NCBI GenBank assembly: GCA_027452145.1
Contig: DAIDHB010000106.1
Location: forward strand, 1 to 32,370
Source of the DNA: Planctomycetales bacterium
Lineage (GTDB): Bacteria > Planctomycetota > Planctomycetia > Isosphaerales > Isosphaeraceae
Length of the DNA: 32,370 nt
Direction: 5' to 3'
The number at the start of each line of letters is the position of its first letter. Position 1 is the stretch's first letter. A program made the position numbers and the translations under genes. Positions 17,699 through 26,173 of the stretch are shown one piece after another. Below the pieces are notes generated by a model. The model ran no database searches. It was not told the origin of the DNA and worked only from the letters and a program-made list of their open reading frames with translations.

Positions 17699-20101
17699 TC
17701 AGCCCTCCTCGGCCCCGATCGCGTGCTGCCGCTCGGGGCCATAGACCGCGTGAGAGACTCGGGCCTCGTCGTCGGCGCCGCGGCGCCGCGTCCGCACGCG
17801 GTCCACCAGGATCAGGAACGCCGGCACGAGAATCGGCCGGACCAGGAACGTGTCCAGCAGCACGCCGAGCCCCAGGGCGAAGCCCAGCTCGCGCAGCGAC
17901 GCCAGCTTGCCCGCCAGCATCGCGCCGAAGGTGCCCGCCATGATGAGCCCGCACGAGCTGATGATCCCGCCGGTGTGCGCCACGGCCAGCCGCGTCCCCT
18001 CGGTGACGCCGTGCTTTTCCTCCTCCTCGACCACCCGGGCCATGAGGAAGATGTTGTAGTCCTCGCCCACCGCGACGAGGATCACGAACAGGAAGAACCC
18101 GACGGTCCAGTCCAGGCCGCCCCATCGCTCGGGGCCGCGATGCAGGGCGTGGAAGACCAGGTCGGTGATCCCCAGGGACGCGAGGTAGCCGAGCACCACC
18201 GTGGCCACCAGGTACAGGCCGATCGCCGGCCGACGCAGGAGCGCGACCAGGATGGCGTAGACGCCCGCCGAGATCAGCACGTACATCTTCCGCTGGTCGC
18301 TGCTTGTCACCCGGCGGAGGTCGTTGACCGCGGACGTCGACCCGGCCATGCCGATCGCCCGCGTGCCGGCGATCGGCCCCCCGGGCGCCGCGGCCTCTTC
18401 GAGGGTCTGGCGGACCTGATCGAGCGCCTCGAGGCTCTCCTCCGAGAACGGATCGGTCTTGAACACGATGTCAAGGCGCGTGATGTGCTCGGCGTCCGAA
18501 GGCTGGGCCGGCCTGACGCTGACATAACGCGACTCGGCCGCGTAGGCGAGCACCCGGTCGCCGAACCGCCCGAGGACGCCCCGCTCCGATCCGGACTCGA
18601 TCGGTCGGCCGACCGGCTGGGTGAGCGACCGGACCTCGGCGACCCGCGCGACCGACTCGAGCCGCCGGCTGACCTCGGCGATGGCCGCGCGTCCCCGGGG
18701 CGAGCGGAAATCGACCGCGGGATCGTCCACCAGGGCCGACGCCGGGCTGAGCTCGCCGACCGCGAAATGCCGGCGAATGGCCTGGGCGCCGACGACGCTG
18801 GGCCGATCCGGGTCCAGGTCGGCGAGCTGGTTGTAGTTGGCGCGGGTCCTGGCTCCCACCACGGCCAGGGGGATCAGTGCGGCCAGGCAGACCACCAGGA
18901 TTGTCGCCGGATACTGGACGATCAGGTCGGCGGCCCGCAACCAGAATCGGTTGCCGGGCCCCTGATCGGCGCCCTCGGACGTGCTCCCGCCGCCCTCTCG
19001 TCCCATGGACCGGAACGGCCAGAAGATCGCCCCGCGCAAAAGCGCCAGGAGCGACGGTGCCATCGTCAACGAGGCCGCCAGGGCAACCGTCAGGCTCAGC
19101 GCGATCGTGGGGCCGGTGTACCGGATCTTGGCGAAGCTCGAAAAGAACAGCATCCCCAGGCCGATGATCACGGTGCCCGCCGAGGCGACCAGCGCGCCAC
19201 CGACCTGCCCGATCGCCTCGCGGAGCGCCTCGATCCGCGCCCGGCCGCGGGCCAGCTCCTCGGAGTAGCGGGCGATCAGAAACAGGCAGTAATCGGTCCC
19301 GGCGCCGAACAGGACGACGATCACGAAGACCCGCGTGATGTTGATGACCTGGAAGCCCAGGCCGGGCACGGTGGTCAACAGCGCGATCGCGAAGCGCGAG
19401 ACCAGCACCGACAGCGCGATGGTGACCAGCGGCACCATCGCCAGCAGGGGGGAGCGGTAGACCAGGAGCAGGATCGAGACGACCAGGATCACGGTCGCCC
19501 AGGTGGTGTTCTCGATGCTCTCGTTGGCCGCGGCGTTGATGTCGTGGCCGACCACGGCGGAGCCGGTGATCGCCAGGTCGAGTCCCTTCGGCGGCAGCGA
19601 TCGCTCGCGGGCGAGCCAGTCGCCGAGGATGTGGTCGACGGCGATTCGCGTCGTTTTCGCCAGGTAGGTCCCGTTGAGCGAGATGATGGTGAGCACGGCC
19701 TTCGGGTTATTGCCGCCGTCGCCGAGGAGCCGGGGACCGATCACCGGCGAGTTGTAGGTGTCCAGCTTCTTGAATCCCAGCGCGGGATCCTTGCCGGCGA
19801 ACTCGATGAACCGGCCGGCCATCTCGCGGACGTAGGCGAAGTCCCGCGTCGTGAGCGGGCCGTCCCTCCGCTCGCAAACCAGGACGACCTGCGAGCTGGC
19901 GGCGTCGCGGGGGAAGCCTCGCTCCAGCAGGTTCTGGCCGATCACGCTGGGGAAGTCGGCGGGGAAGAAGCGGACGTTGTCGTCCTTGGTGACCTGGTCC
20001 CATGGGGGTGCGGCGTAGCGCAGGCCGATGGCCAGCGCGATCCAGGCGACGACCACCAGGAGCGGCCATCGCGTCACGAGACGTGAGAGTCGAGCAAACA
20101 T
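17699..20101 (-). CDS. MMPL/RND family membrane transporter
   Basis: An 800-residue protein with the two-fold MMPL plan: a short N-terminal helix ('RWPLLVVVAWIALAIGLRYAAPPW'), a large external domain to about residue 200, five or six helices, a second external domain, and a second helix bundle ending near residue 775. Signatures include 'RVFVIVVLFGAGTDYCLFLIARYSEEL', the typical GxxxDY motif of helix 4, and its counterpart 'VGFFLFVILVAVGEDYNIFLMARVVEEEEKHG' in the second half; both keep an acidic residue next to Tyr as expected for proton coupling. Such proteins export lipids or hopanoids. It stands alone and convergent to clpC. A weak GGAAG lies rather far upstream of the ATG. Confidence 0.9.
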   Translation of the reverse strand: MFARLSRLVTRWPLLVVVAWIALAIGLRYAAPPWDQVTKDDNVRFFPADFPSVIGQNLLERGFPRDAASSQVVLVCERRDGPLTTRDFAYVREMAGRFIEFAGKDPALGFKKLDTYNSPVIGPRLLGDGGNNPKAVLTIISLNGTYLAKTTRIAVDHILGDWLARERSLPPKGLDLAITGSAVVGHDINAAANESIENTTWATVILVVSILLLVYRSPLLAMVPLVTIALSVLVSRFAIALLTTVPGLGFQVINITRVFVIVVLFGAGTDYCLFLIARYSEELARGRARIEALREAIGQVGGALVASAGTVIIGLGMLFFSSFAKIRYTGPTIALSLTVALAASLTMAPSLLALLRGAIFWPFRSMGREGGGSTSEGADQGPGNRFWLRAADLIVQYPATILVVCLAALIPLAVVGARTRANYNQLADLDPDRPSVVGAQAIRRHFAVGELSPASALVDDPAVDFRSPRGRAAIAEVSRRLESVARVAEVRSLTQPVGRPIESGSERGVLGRFGDRVLAYAAESRYVSVRPAQPSDAEHITRLDIVFKTDPFSEESLEALDQVRQTLEEAAAPGGPIAGTRAIGMAGSTSAVNDLRRVTSSDQRKMYVLISAGVYAILVALLRRPAIGLYLVATVVLGYLASLGITDLVFHALHRGPERWGGLDWTVGFFLFVILVAVGEDYNIFLMARVVEEEEKHGVTEGTRLAVAHTGGIISSCGLIMAGTFGAMLAGKLASLRELGFALGLGVLLDTFLVRPILVPAFLILVDRVRTRRRGADDEARVSHAVYGPERQHAIGAEEG

Positions 20102-20394
20102 ATCAGGGCGAGCTTCCGAGTGCAGAGCGGGCCGGGCGCCGGCGTCGTCGGCCGCCCGCGGGCCACACGGCCGGCCGTCGCAGAATCACCGCGGGCCCGT
20201 GGCCATCCTTGGATGCCGACCGAACATAGTCGATGGTTCCCCCGGATGTCAAAGGAAAAGGGGCAGTCCCGGGGACTGAACGCCGACGATGCCTGGATCT
20301 GCGGTCCTGCACGCCCCGGGCCAGAGGGCCGCGAAATGGTCGATTCGGGGACGAGCCCCTTGCCGCGAAGGCCCCGATGACCTAGGAATTCTGT
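20102..20394. other. Divergent spacer, no features seen
   Basis: About 290 bases between the MMPL gene and the next small gene. High G/C, no clear promoter, hairpin with T-run or RNA gene could be identified. Confidence 0.4.
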
Positions 20395-20931
20395 ATGGAG
20401 CGATCCCGCGAGGGAACGATCCGCCGGCGGTCCGAGACGACGATCCTCGGGCGGCCACTCGAACGACCCGTCGCAAGGCCGGTTCCGCAGACGGAAGCAA
20501 GATCGGCACGCCCCACATCACCCGAGAGGTACCAACCGTACGTGTCCGCATCATTTGTGAATCAACTGGCTCGTGACTGGACCGGCCGCCTGGCCCATTA
20601 CGCCACGCATCACAACGACGAGCACCGTCAGGCGCTCCTCGACGAGGCGGCCCGGTACACCGGGATGCACCTCGAAAACGACCTCGCCCGCTCGGATTTC
20701 TGGTCGAGGGCCCCGCTGCACCAGCGGGCGGCCGTGCTCCTGTTCCTCGTCGATCGCGGGGTCGTCGAGCGCACCACCCGCCGCGGCCGCCGGGTCTACG
20801 AGCCCCTCGCCCACGCCGAATCCTGGTCGGCCGATCAGCCCTCGCTGCGGCCCTTCCGCGGGCCGGTCCTCGAGTTGCTCGGGGCGCTCCGACTCGACCT
20901 CCAGCGCCGCGCTCACTCGCGCCACGTCTGA
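20395..20931 (+). CDS. Small hypothetical protein, possibly winged-helix
   Basis: Up to 178 residues, no family recognised. The first 49 residues are Arg/Pro-rich and look unstructured; the real start may be the GTG at 20542 (129 residues), since the well-formed part begins just after it ('SFVNQLARDWTGRLAHYATHHNDEHRQ'). ATG 20395 does have AGGA 8 bases upstream. Residues 111-140 ('HQRAAVLLFLVDRGVVERTTRRGRRVYEPL') have the helix, then basic beta-wing rhythm of a winged helix-turn-helix, so DNA binding is possible (inference only). It stands as a single gene between the divergent MMPL gene and the convergent RlmN-like gene. Confidence 0.6.
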   Translation: MERSREGTIRRRSETTILGRPLERPVARPVPQTEARSARPTSPERYQPYVSASFVNQLARDWTGRLAHYATHHNDEHRQALLDEAARYTGMHLENDLARSDFWSRAPLHQRAAVLLFLVDRGVVERTTRRGRRVYEPLAHAESWSADQPSLRPFRGPVLELLGALRLDLQRRAHSRHV

Positions 20932-21064
20932 TCCGTCCCCGTCCTCGAGGCCGCGGGCACGCCAGCGCCGACTTCCACCGGCCCGACCCGCGGCCGTCGC
21001 GGCTCGCAAGTCCACGGGGCGAACACCTTGCCCCCTCGCGGATTGACCGCCGGCGTACCGCGGC

Positions 21065-22102
21065 TCAGGCCGTGCCCGCCAGCGTGCCGCACGCCGCGCG
21101 GATGTCCTTGCCCCCCGAGTATCGCCGGACCACCGGCTGGCCGACGTGACGGGTCAGCGCGTCGCGGAAAACGCGCCGCTCGTCCTCGTCCGGCGGATGG
21201 AACCGGCCGGTCGGATCCGTCACGTCGATCAGGTCGATCCGCACCGGCGTGTCTCCAATCAGCTCGCCCAGCGCCCGCGCATCGTCCTCCGAGACGTTGA
21301 CGCCGGAAATGCATACGTAAGCGAGCATGACGCGGTCGCGGCGTGCCAGGGCGTGCCGGCGCGCGGCCGCCATGACCTCGGCCACCGGCGTCCGCGCCGC
21401 GATCGGCACGAGCACGGCCCGCTTGCCGTCGGTCGCGGCGCCCAGGCTGATCGAGAGCCGGAATCGCCTGCGCTCGGCCGTGTAGCGGTCGATCTCGGGC
21501 ACCAGGCCCACCGTGCTGACGGTGATCGCCGCCCCCCCGATGGCCGCGCCGAACGGGCACGAGAGCAGCTCCGCCGCCGCCATCACGCGGTCGTAGTTCA
21601 GGAACGGCTCGCCCATCCCCATGAAGACCGCCCCGGTCACCCGCCGCCCCTGGTCCCGGGCCGCCTCGCGTGCCTGGACGAGCTGGTCGACCATCTCCCA
21701 CGTCTCGAGATTGCGGCGCCTCGACATGCGGGCCGTCGCGCAGAACGAGCACCCCATCGCGCAACCGACCTGCGACGACAGGCAGACGCTCACCGCGCCC
21801 GGCCGGTGCAGCGGGATCAGCACCGTCTCGACCGCCAGGCCGTCGGCCGTGCGGAAGAGCAGCTTCTGGAACCCGTCCACCGGCGACGTCGCCAGCCCCT
21901 CGCGCGTCAGCCGCGGCAGCGGGTCGCGGATGGCGTCGGCCAGCCGTCTGGGCAGCGGAAACCGGCGCACCCAGGAATGGCGGTCGTGCAGCCCCGCGCC
22001 GATCGTCGCGGCCATGAGCTGGCGGGCCGCCCCCTCCGCCACGCCCAGGCCCGCCGCCCCGGCCAGGAAATCCCCCGGCGCCATGTCCCGCGGATCCAGC
22101 AC
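21065..22102 (-). CDS. RlmN/Cfr-like radical SAM methyltransferase, divergent
   Basis: A 345-residue radical SAM protein. The cluster motif C114-AMG-C118-SF-C121 sits in 'VCLSSQVGCAMGCSFCAT'. The two catalytic cysteines expected in RlmN/Cfr are present as C107 and C338 ('GKDIRAACGTLAG'), as is the SAM motif 'GAVFMGMGEPFLNY' (158-170). It differs from typical RlmN: 'ALSLHA' is replaced by 'SISLGAATDGKR', and the conserved 'NLIPFNPVPGSG' region by 'DLIDVTDPTGRFHPPDEDE'. RlmN methylates C2 of A2503 in 23S rRNA and some tRNAs; this may be a paralogue with another RNA target. The start is a GTG with GGGAG 8 bases upstream. An ATG at 22084 is an alternative. Confidence 0.82.
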   Translation of the reverse strand: MLDPRDMAPGDFLAGAAGLGVAEGAARQLMAATIGAGLHDRHSWVRRFPLPRRLADAIRDPLPRLTREGLATSPVDGFQKLLFRTADGLAVETVLIPLHRPGAVSVCLSSQVGCAMGCSFCATARMSRRRNLETWEMVDQLVQAREAARDQGRRVTGAVFMGMGEPFLNYDRVMAAAELLSCPFGAAIGGAAITVSTVGLVPEIDRYTAERRRFRLSISLGAATDGKRAVLVPIAARTPVAEVMAAARRHALARRDRVMLAYVCISGVNVSEDDARALGELIGDTPVRIDLIDVTDPTGRFHPPDEDERRVFRDALTRHVGQPVVRRYSGGKDIRAACGTLAGTA

Positions 22103-22591
22103 GAATGAACTCCCGAGTCCTCGGGGCCCGGATGCCCCCGAATCGCCGTCGACGAATCACCGCATTTTCCTAAAGTATTCTGACGGGATCGCCGGCGCCG
22201 CGTCCAGGCCGACGACGCCAGGAGCCCGCGTCGAGTGTCGCAAAGGGATCCAATCGACGATGCATGGATCGAATTCGCTTCGCACGACGCCGGCTGGAAT
22301 GGGATTCGCGGCCGATTCCCCGGAAGGGGAGATTTGCACCCAACCTTCTGAATATCTCGTGCGTAGGAATGAAGTACACCTAGAGCGAACCCCGCGGGGA
22401 CCGGGTCTCCGTGGATCATTCGTCCTGGCCGTATATCAACGCCGGCAGGGGAGCTGGTCGCCCGGAGAGGCCGATGGCGTCGTGCCGTCGACCCGGAATC
22501 GACGACCCTCGATTGACGGCGACCAGCGGCCGGGCCCATTGGCCCGGCTGTTCGATGTTGGAAACGTCTGACACATCAGGAGATCGAACGA
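22103..22591. other. Intergenic region upstream of the HtrA gene
   Basis: About 490 bases between the divergent RlmN-like and HtrA genes. It is moderately A/T-richer around 22160-22185 and 22330-22385, where promoters may lie, but no -35/-10 pair with good spacing was found. No gene or RNA is supported. Confidence 0.4.
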
Positions 22592-24151
22592 ATGAAACGA
22601 AATCCCGTCGCGTGGGCCGCACTGATCGTCGCGATGGCTGCCCTGGTGAGCTCGTCGGGCTTCCTGCGTCCCATGCCCGCCGCGCCGAAGGTCCCGCTGG
22701 AAGGGCAACAGGCAGCCAAGGCGCTCTCGCAGGCCTATGGGGCCGTGGCTGAATTCGTACGGCCGTCGGTGGTGCAGATCACCGTCCAGAAGAAGTCGAG
22801 CGGCGTGCAGATGCTCCCGGGTATGCCCAACATGCGGCGCTTCCAGATGCCGCCGCGTGGCAACGGCAACGGCAATCAGTTGCCCCCGGACCTCGAGGAC
22901 ATGCTGAAGAAGTTCTTCGGCCCCGACGGTGCGCCCCAGCAGGAGCAGTTCGGCGGGCGGGCCACGGGCCTCGGCTCGGGCTTCGTCTTCGACGGCCACG
23001 GCCACATCCTGACGAACAACCACGTGGTCGAGAACGCCGAGAAGATCACCGTGACCTTCTACGACGGCGCCGAGGCCGAGGCCAAGGTCGTCGGCACGGA
23101 CAAGCAGACGGATGTCGCCGTCATCGAGGTGAAGGAGACGAGCTATCCGGCGCTGCCGAAGGGCGACAGCGAGAAGCTGAAGGTCGGCGAGATGGTCATG
23201 GCCGTCGGCTCGCCGTTCGGCTTCAGCCAGAGCGTGACCACGGGCATCATCTCGGCCCTGGAGCGCAACGCCGTCGGGATCAACGAGTACGAGTCGTTCA
23301 TCCAGACCGACGCGCCGATCAACCGGGGCAACTCGGGCGGCCCGCTCGTCAACATGAACGGCGAGGTCATCGGCATCAACTCGGCGATCGTCAGCGGCGG
23401 CAGCGGCAACGACGGAATCGGCTTCGCGATCCCGATGAAGCTGGCCAACAGCGTCGCCGAGATGATCATCAAGGACGGCAAGGTGCACTACGCCCGGATC
23501 GGCATCAAGCTCGCCCCGCTCGATCCGAAGCTCGCCCGCCAGTTCGGTGTCAAGCCCGGGACCAAGGGCGTGCTGGTCGAGCAGGTCGTCCCCGGCAGCC
23601 CGGCCGACAAGGCCGGCCTGAAGGCGGGCGACGTCATCACCTCGTTCGCCGGCGAGAAGATCTCCGACCACTCGTCGTTCCGGCTCAAGGTCGCCACCAG
23701 CGAGGTTGCCCATCCGTATGAGATCGGCTTCATCCGCGAGGGCAAGGAACAGACGGCGTCGATTACCCCCGCTCCGTACGAGAAGGTGGTCTTCGACATC
23801 GAGAAGGGCCAGAAGCAGGACGAGGGCGAAAAGGCCGAGCCGGCCAGCACCGCCATCAGCGCCTTTGGGCTGGAGGTCCAGCCGCTTACGCCCCAACTCG
23901 CCAAGCCGCTCGGAATCCCGGCGGATGTGAAGGGGCTGGTCGTTGCTTCGGTCAAGGAGAACAGCCCGGCCGCCGAGGCCGGCATCCAGGAGGGCGACGT
24001 GATCACCAAGGTCGTCCAGAACCGCAAGCCCCAGCCGCTCTCGAGCGTTCAACAGTTCCAGGACCTGGCCGCGAAGTCCGATGAGCTGGCGATCTACGTG
24101 CAGCGCGGACAGAGCGGCCGGTTCGTCAGCCTGAGCAAGGCCGCCAGGTAA
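22592..24151 (+). CDS. htrA: HtrA/DegP-type periplasmic serine protease
   Basis: A 519-residue protein with an N-terminal hydrophobic segment (residues 7-24) for export or anchoring. The trypsin-like domain carries the full triad: H144 ('LTNNHVVENA'), D174 ('DKQTDVAVIEV') and S248 ('INRGNSGGPLVN'). Between the leader and the protease domain is a Met/Pro/Gly/Gln-rich segment (about 70-120), the long LA-loop seen in DegP/DegQ. Two PDZ domains follow (about 300-390, 'YARIGIKLAPLDPKLARQFGV'; and 425-515, 'PAAEAGIQEGDVITKV'). It degrades or refolds damaged envelope proteins. AGGAGATC supplies the ribosome-binding site. A terminator follows at 24241. Confidence 0.95.
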   Translation: MKRNPVAWAALIVAMAALVSSSGFLRPMPAAPKVPLEGQQAAKALSQAYGAVAEFVRPSVVQITVQKKSSGVQMLPGMPNMRRFQMPPRGNGNGNQLPPDLEDMLKKFFGPDGAPQQEQFGGRATGLGSGFVFDGHGHILTNNHVVENAEKITVTFYDGAEAEAKVVGTDKQTDVAVIEVKETSYPALPKGDSEKLKVGEMVMAVGSPFGFSQSVTTGIISALERNAVGINEYESFIQTDAPINRGNSGGPLVNMNGEVIGINSAIVSGGSGNDGIGFAIPMKLANSVAEMIIKDGKVHYARIGIKLAPLDPKLARQFGVKPGTKGVLVEQVVPGSPADKAGLKAGDVITSFAGEKISDHSSFRLKVATSEVAHPYEIGFIREGKEQTASITPAPYEKVVFDIEKGQKQDEGEKAEPASTAISAFGLEVQPLTPQLAKPLGIPADVKGLVVASVKENSPAAEAGIQEGDVITKVVQNRKPQPLSSVQQFQDLAAKSDELAIYVQRGQSGRFVSLSKAAR

Positions 24152-24612
24152 TCGGCCGACACGACCGGCGTTGCGATCGCCGGCCCGGCCAGACTCGCGC
24201 GGCCGGCCGGCGATTGTCGCGGTCATCCCGGCAAAACTCAAAGGGGCGGACCCGGTCACAATGTGGCCAGGCCCGCCCCTTCTTTATGATAATCCAGTTG
24301 GACCCGGATCCGTGGGGCCAATCGCTGAGGGTTCGTTCCGAGCCGGTGGGTCTCCTGGTGGTACTCCGAATATCGACGCCGATGTCGCCGGAAGTTGCAA
24401 AAAAACGCCGGATCTCCGCCCGAGAGCCCGCCGCTCCCATACAACCGGCAGAGTCCAGCAAATGTCGCCGGGGTTTTCCTCGCGGGGCCGATTCCTGGGC
24501 ACCTCGCACGTACAGTGGCGGACAATCAGCGGATATTCGATAATAGGGATGGCGCCGATCATTCCGGCGGGCCATCGTGGCGAGGCGAGTAAAAGGCAAG
24601 GCAAGGCCGAGC
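24152..24612. other. Intergenic region with terminator, upstream of aminotransferase gene
   Basis: 460 bases. The first part holds the HtrA terminator. The remainder has an A-tract near 24400 and a TATTCGATAAT stretch at 24534-24544 that could be a -10 region, without a convincing -35. No gene is supported. Confidence 0.45.
24241..24285 (+). terminator. Terminator of the HtrA gene
   Basis: AAGGGGCGG (24241-24249) pairs perfectly with CCGCCCCTT (24273-24281), followed by CTTTAT. It lies 90 bases past the stop codon. Confidence 0.75.
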
Positions 24613-25863
24613 ATGAACGATCCCAGGACGAACCCCGGCTCCGAGGAGCACGAATCGACCGAGCGCTACGACCTGGAGGTCGCGCCGCGGGTCCGCAACC
24701 TGCCTCCGTACCTGTTCGGCCGGATCAACGAGCTGAAATACCGGATGCGACGCGACGGGGTCGACGTGATCGACCTGGGGATGGGCAACCCGACCGACCC
24801 GCCCGAGGAATGGATCATCGACAAGCTGTGTGACGCCGCCCGCGACGCCAGGAATCACCGCTACAGCGTCGCCGCCGGGATCTACAATCTCCGCAAGGAG
24901 GTCGCGCGCCGCTATGAATCCCGCTTCGGCGTCACCCTCGACCCCGATCAGGAGGTCGTCTCGACGATCGGGTCGAAGGAAGGCTTCAGCCACATGTGCC
25001 TCGCGCTGCTCGGTCCGGGGGACACGGCCATCGTCCCGGCCCCGAGCTTCCCGATCCACATCCACGCGATCGCGCTGGCCTCGGCCAACGTGATCTCGTT
25101 GGATGTCCGCGACGGCCAGGCGTTCCTGGCGAATATCGCCAGGACGTGCGAGAGCCTCTACCCGCGGCCGAAGATCCTGGTGCTGAACTACCCGCACAAC
25201 CCGACCGCCACGGTGGTCGAGCCGGCGTTCTTCGAGGAGGTCGTGGCGCTGGCGAAGAAGTACCGCTTCTTCGTGATCCACGACTTCGCCTATGGCGACA
25301 TCGGCTTCGAGGGCTACCAGCCGCCGAGCTTCCTGTCGGTGAAGGGGGCCAAGAGTGTGGGCTGCGAGTTCACGACGATGTCCAAGGGCTACAACATGGC
25401 CGGGTGGCGCGTCGGGTTCGCGGCGGGGAACCGCGAGATGCTTGCGGCGCTCAAGGCCATCAAGGGTTACTACGATTACGGCCTGTTTCAGGCCGTTCAG
25501 GTCGCGGCGATCGTCGCGCTCCGCCACGGCGAGGAGGGCCGGCAGGCGCAGGTCGCCGAGTATCAGGGGCGTCGCGACGCGATGGTTCGCGGGCTGCGGA
25601 GGATCGGCTGGGAGCCCGAGACGCCCCGCGCGGGGATGTTCGTCTGGACCCCGATGCCCGAGCCCTGGAGATCGCGAATGGGGTCGATCGACTTCTCCAT
25701 GAAGCTGCTGGAGGAAGCCCACGTGGCCGTCAGCCCCGGCCGCGGATTCGGCGAGACGGGCGAGGGCTACCTTCGCCTGGCCCTGGTCGAGAACGCCCAG
25801 CGCCTCCAGCAGGCGATCCGCCAGGTCGACCGGTGTCTCCGGCCGGCCGGGGAAAGCGGCTGA
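24613..25863 (+). CDS. alaC: AlaC-like class I aminotransferase
   Basis: A 416-residue PLP enzyme of fold type I. By eye it matches E. coli AlaC along its length: '[32 protein letters not shown]', '[35 protein letters not shown]', 'NYPHNPTA' (Asn196), '[19 protein letters not shown]' (Asp224, Tyr227) and the PLP lysine K258 in '[16 protein letters not shown]'. The end carries '[22 protein letters not shown]' with the carboxylate-binding Arg. AlaC makes alanine from pyruvate and glutamate; relatives in the LL-diaminopimelate aminotransferase group are the main alternative. ATG 24613 is chosen over 24577 because the conserved part starts later and the first 12 residues are basic and unlike the family. 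The next gene follows by 59 bases. Confidence 0.85.
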   Translation: MNDPRTNPGSEEHESTERYDLEVAPRVRNLPPYLFGRINELKYRMRRDGVDVIDLGMGNPTDPPEEWIIDKLCDAARDARNHRYSVAAGIYNLRKEVARRYESRFGVTLDPDQEVVSTIGSKEGFSHMCLALLGPGDTAIVPAPSFPIHIHAIALASANVISLDVRDGQAFLANIARTCESLYPRPKILVLNYPHNPTATVVEPAFFEEVVALAKKYRFFVIHDFAYGDIGFEGYQPPSFLSVKGAKSVGCEFTTMSKGYNMAGWRVGFAAGNREMLAALKAIKGYYDYGLFQAVQVAAIVALRHGEEGRQAQVAEYQGRRDAMVRGLRRIGWEPETPRAGMFVWTPMPEPWRSRMGSIDFSMKLLEEAHVAVSPGRGFGETGEGYLRLALVENAQRLQQAIRQVDRCLRPAGESG

Positions 25864-25922
25864 TCGCGCTGTTCGTATCGGTGCTCGACTCCCGGCAAAC
25901 CCCGTCCGCGAGGGAGGCCGCC

Positions 25923-26132
25923 ATGGTCGAATGTGCCTACTGCGAGAAGCCGCTCACCTGCGACGCCTGCGGGGTCGACTACGTCCCGCCGACGCCCGAG
26001 CACTACGAGGCCCTCTCCCGTCCGGAAGTGCCTCTCTATTGCCCGAATTGCGAGGCTGTCCTCGTCTGCCACTGGTGCAAGACGCCGTACGACGGCGAGC
26101 CGGAAGGCCAGGAGGACGCGGCGGGCGGATGA
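25923..26132 (+). CDS. 69-residue four-CxxC zinc-ribbon-like protein
   Basis: A small protein beginning MVECAYCEKPL, with cysteines in four CxxC-type pairs: C4/C7, C13/C16, C40/C43 and C49/C52. They fit two zinc knuckle units, each formed by close pairs separated by a few residues ('CAYCEKPLTCDAC' and 'CPNCEAVLVCHWC'). A good GAGGGAGG ribosome-binding site lies 6 bases before the ATG. It is probably co-transcribed with the aminotransferase gene upstream. No named family is recognised; a zinc-bound adaptor or RNA-binding role is possible. The gene ends 41 bases before the convergent PIN-TRAM gene. Confidence 0.82.
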   Translation: MVECAYCEKPLTCDACGVDYVPPTPEHYEALSRPEVPLYCPNCEAVLVCHWCKTPYDGEPEGQEDAAGG

Positions 26133-26173
26133 AGGGGGTGGACCGACTTTTTGCGATGGCGAGGGCCCCCGGA

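Noticed and set aside
16943..20086. A 1047-codon open frame on the plus strand opposite the MMPL gene
   Set aside because: It is a high-G/C shadow: it runs from inside clpC through the terminator and across the MMPL gene, its product is Arg/Asp/Gly/Pro-rich without domains, and both true genes are well recognised.
22436..24259. A 607-codon open frame opposite the HtrA gene
   Set aside because: Antisense shadow; HtrA has a full catalytic triad and two PDZ domains.
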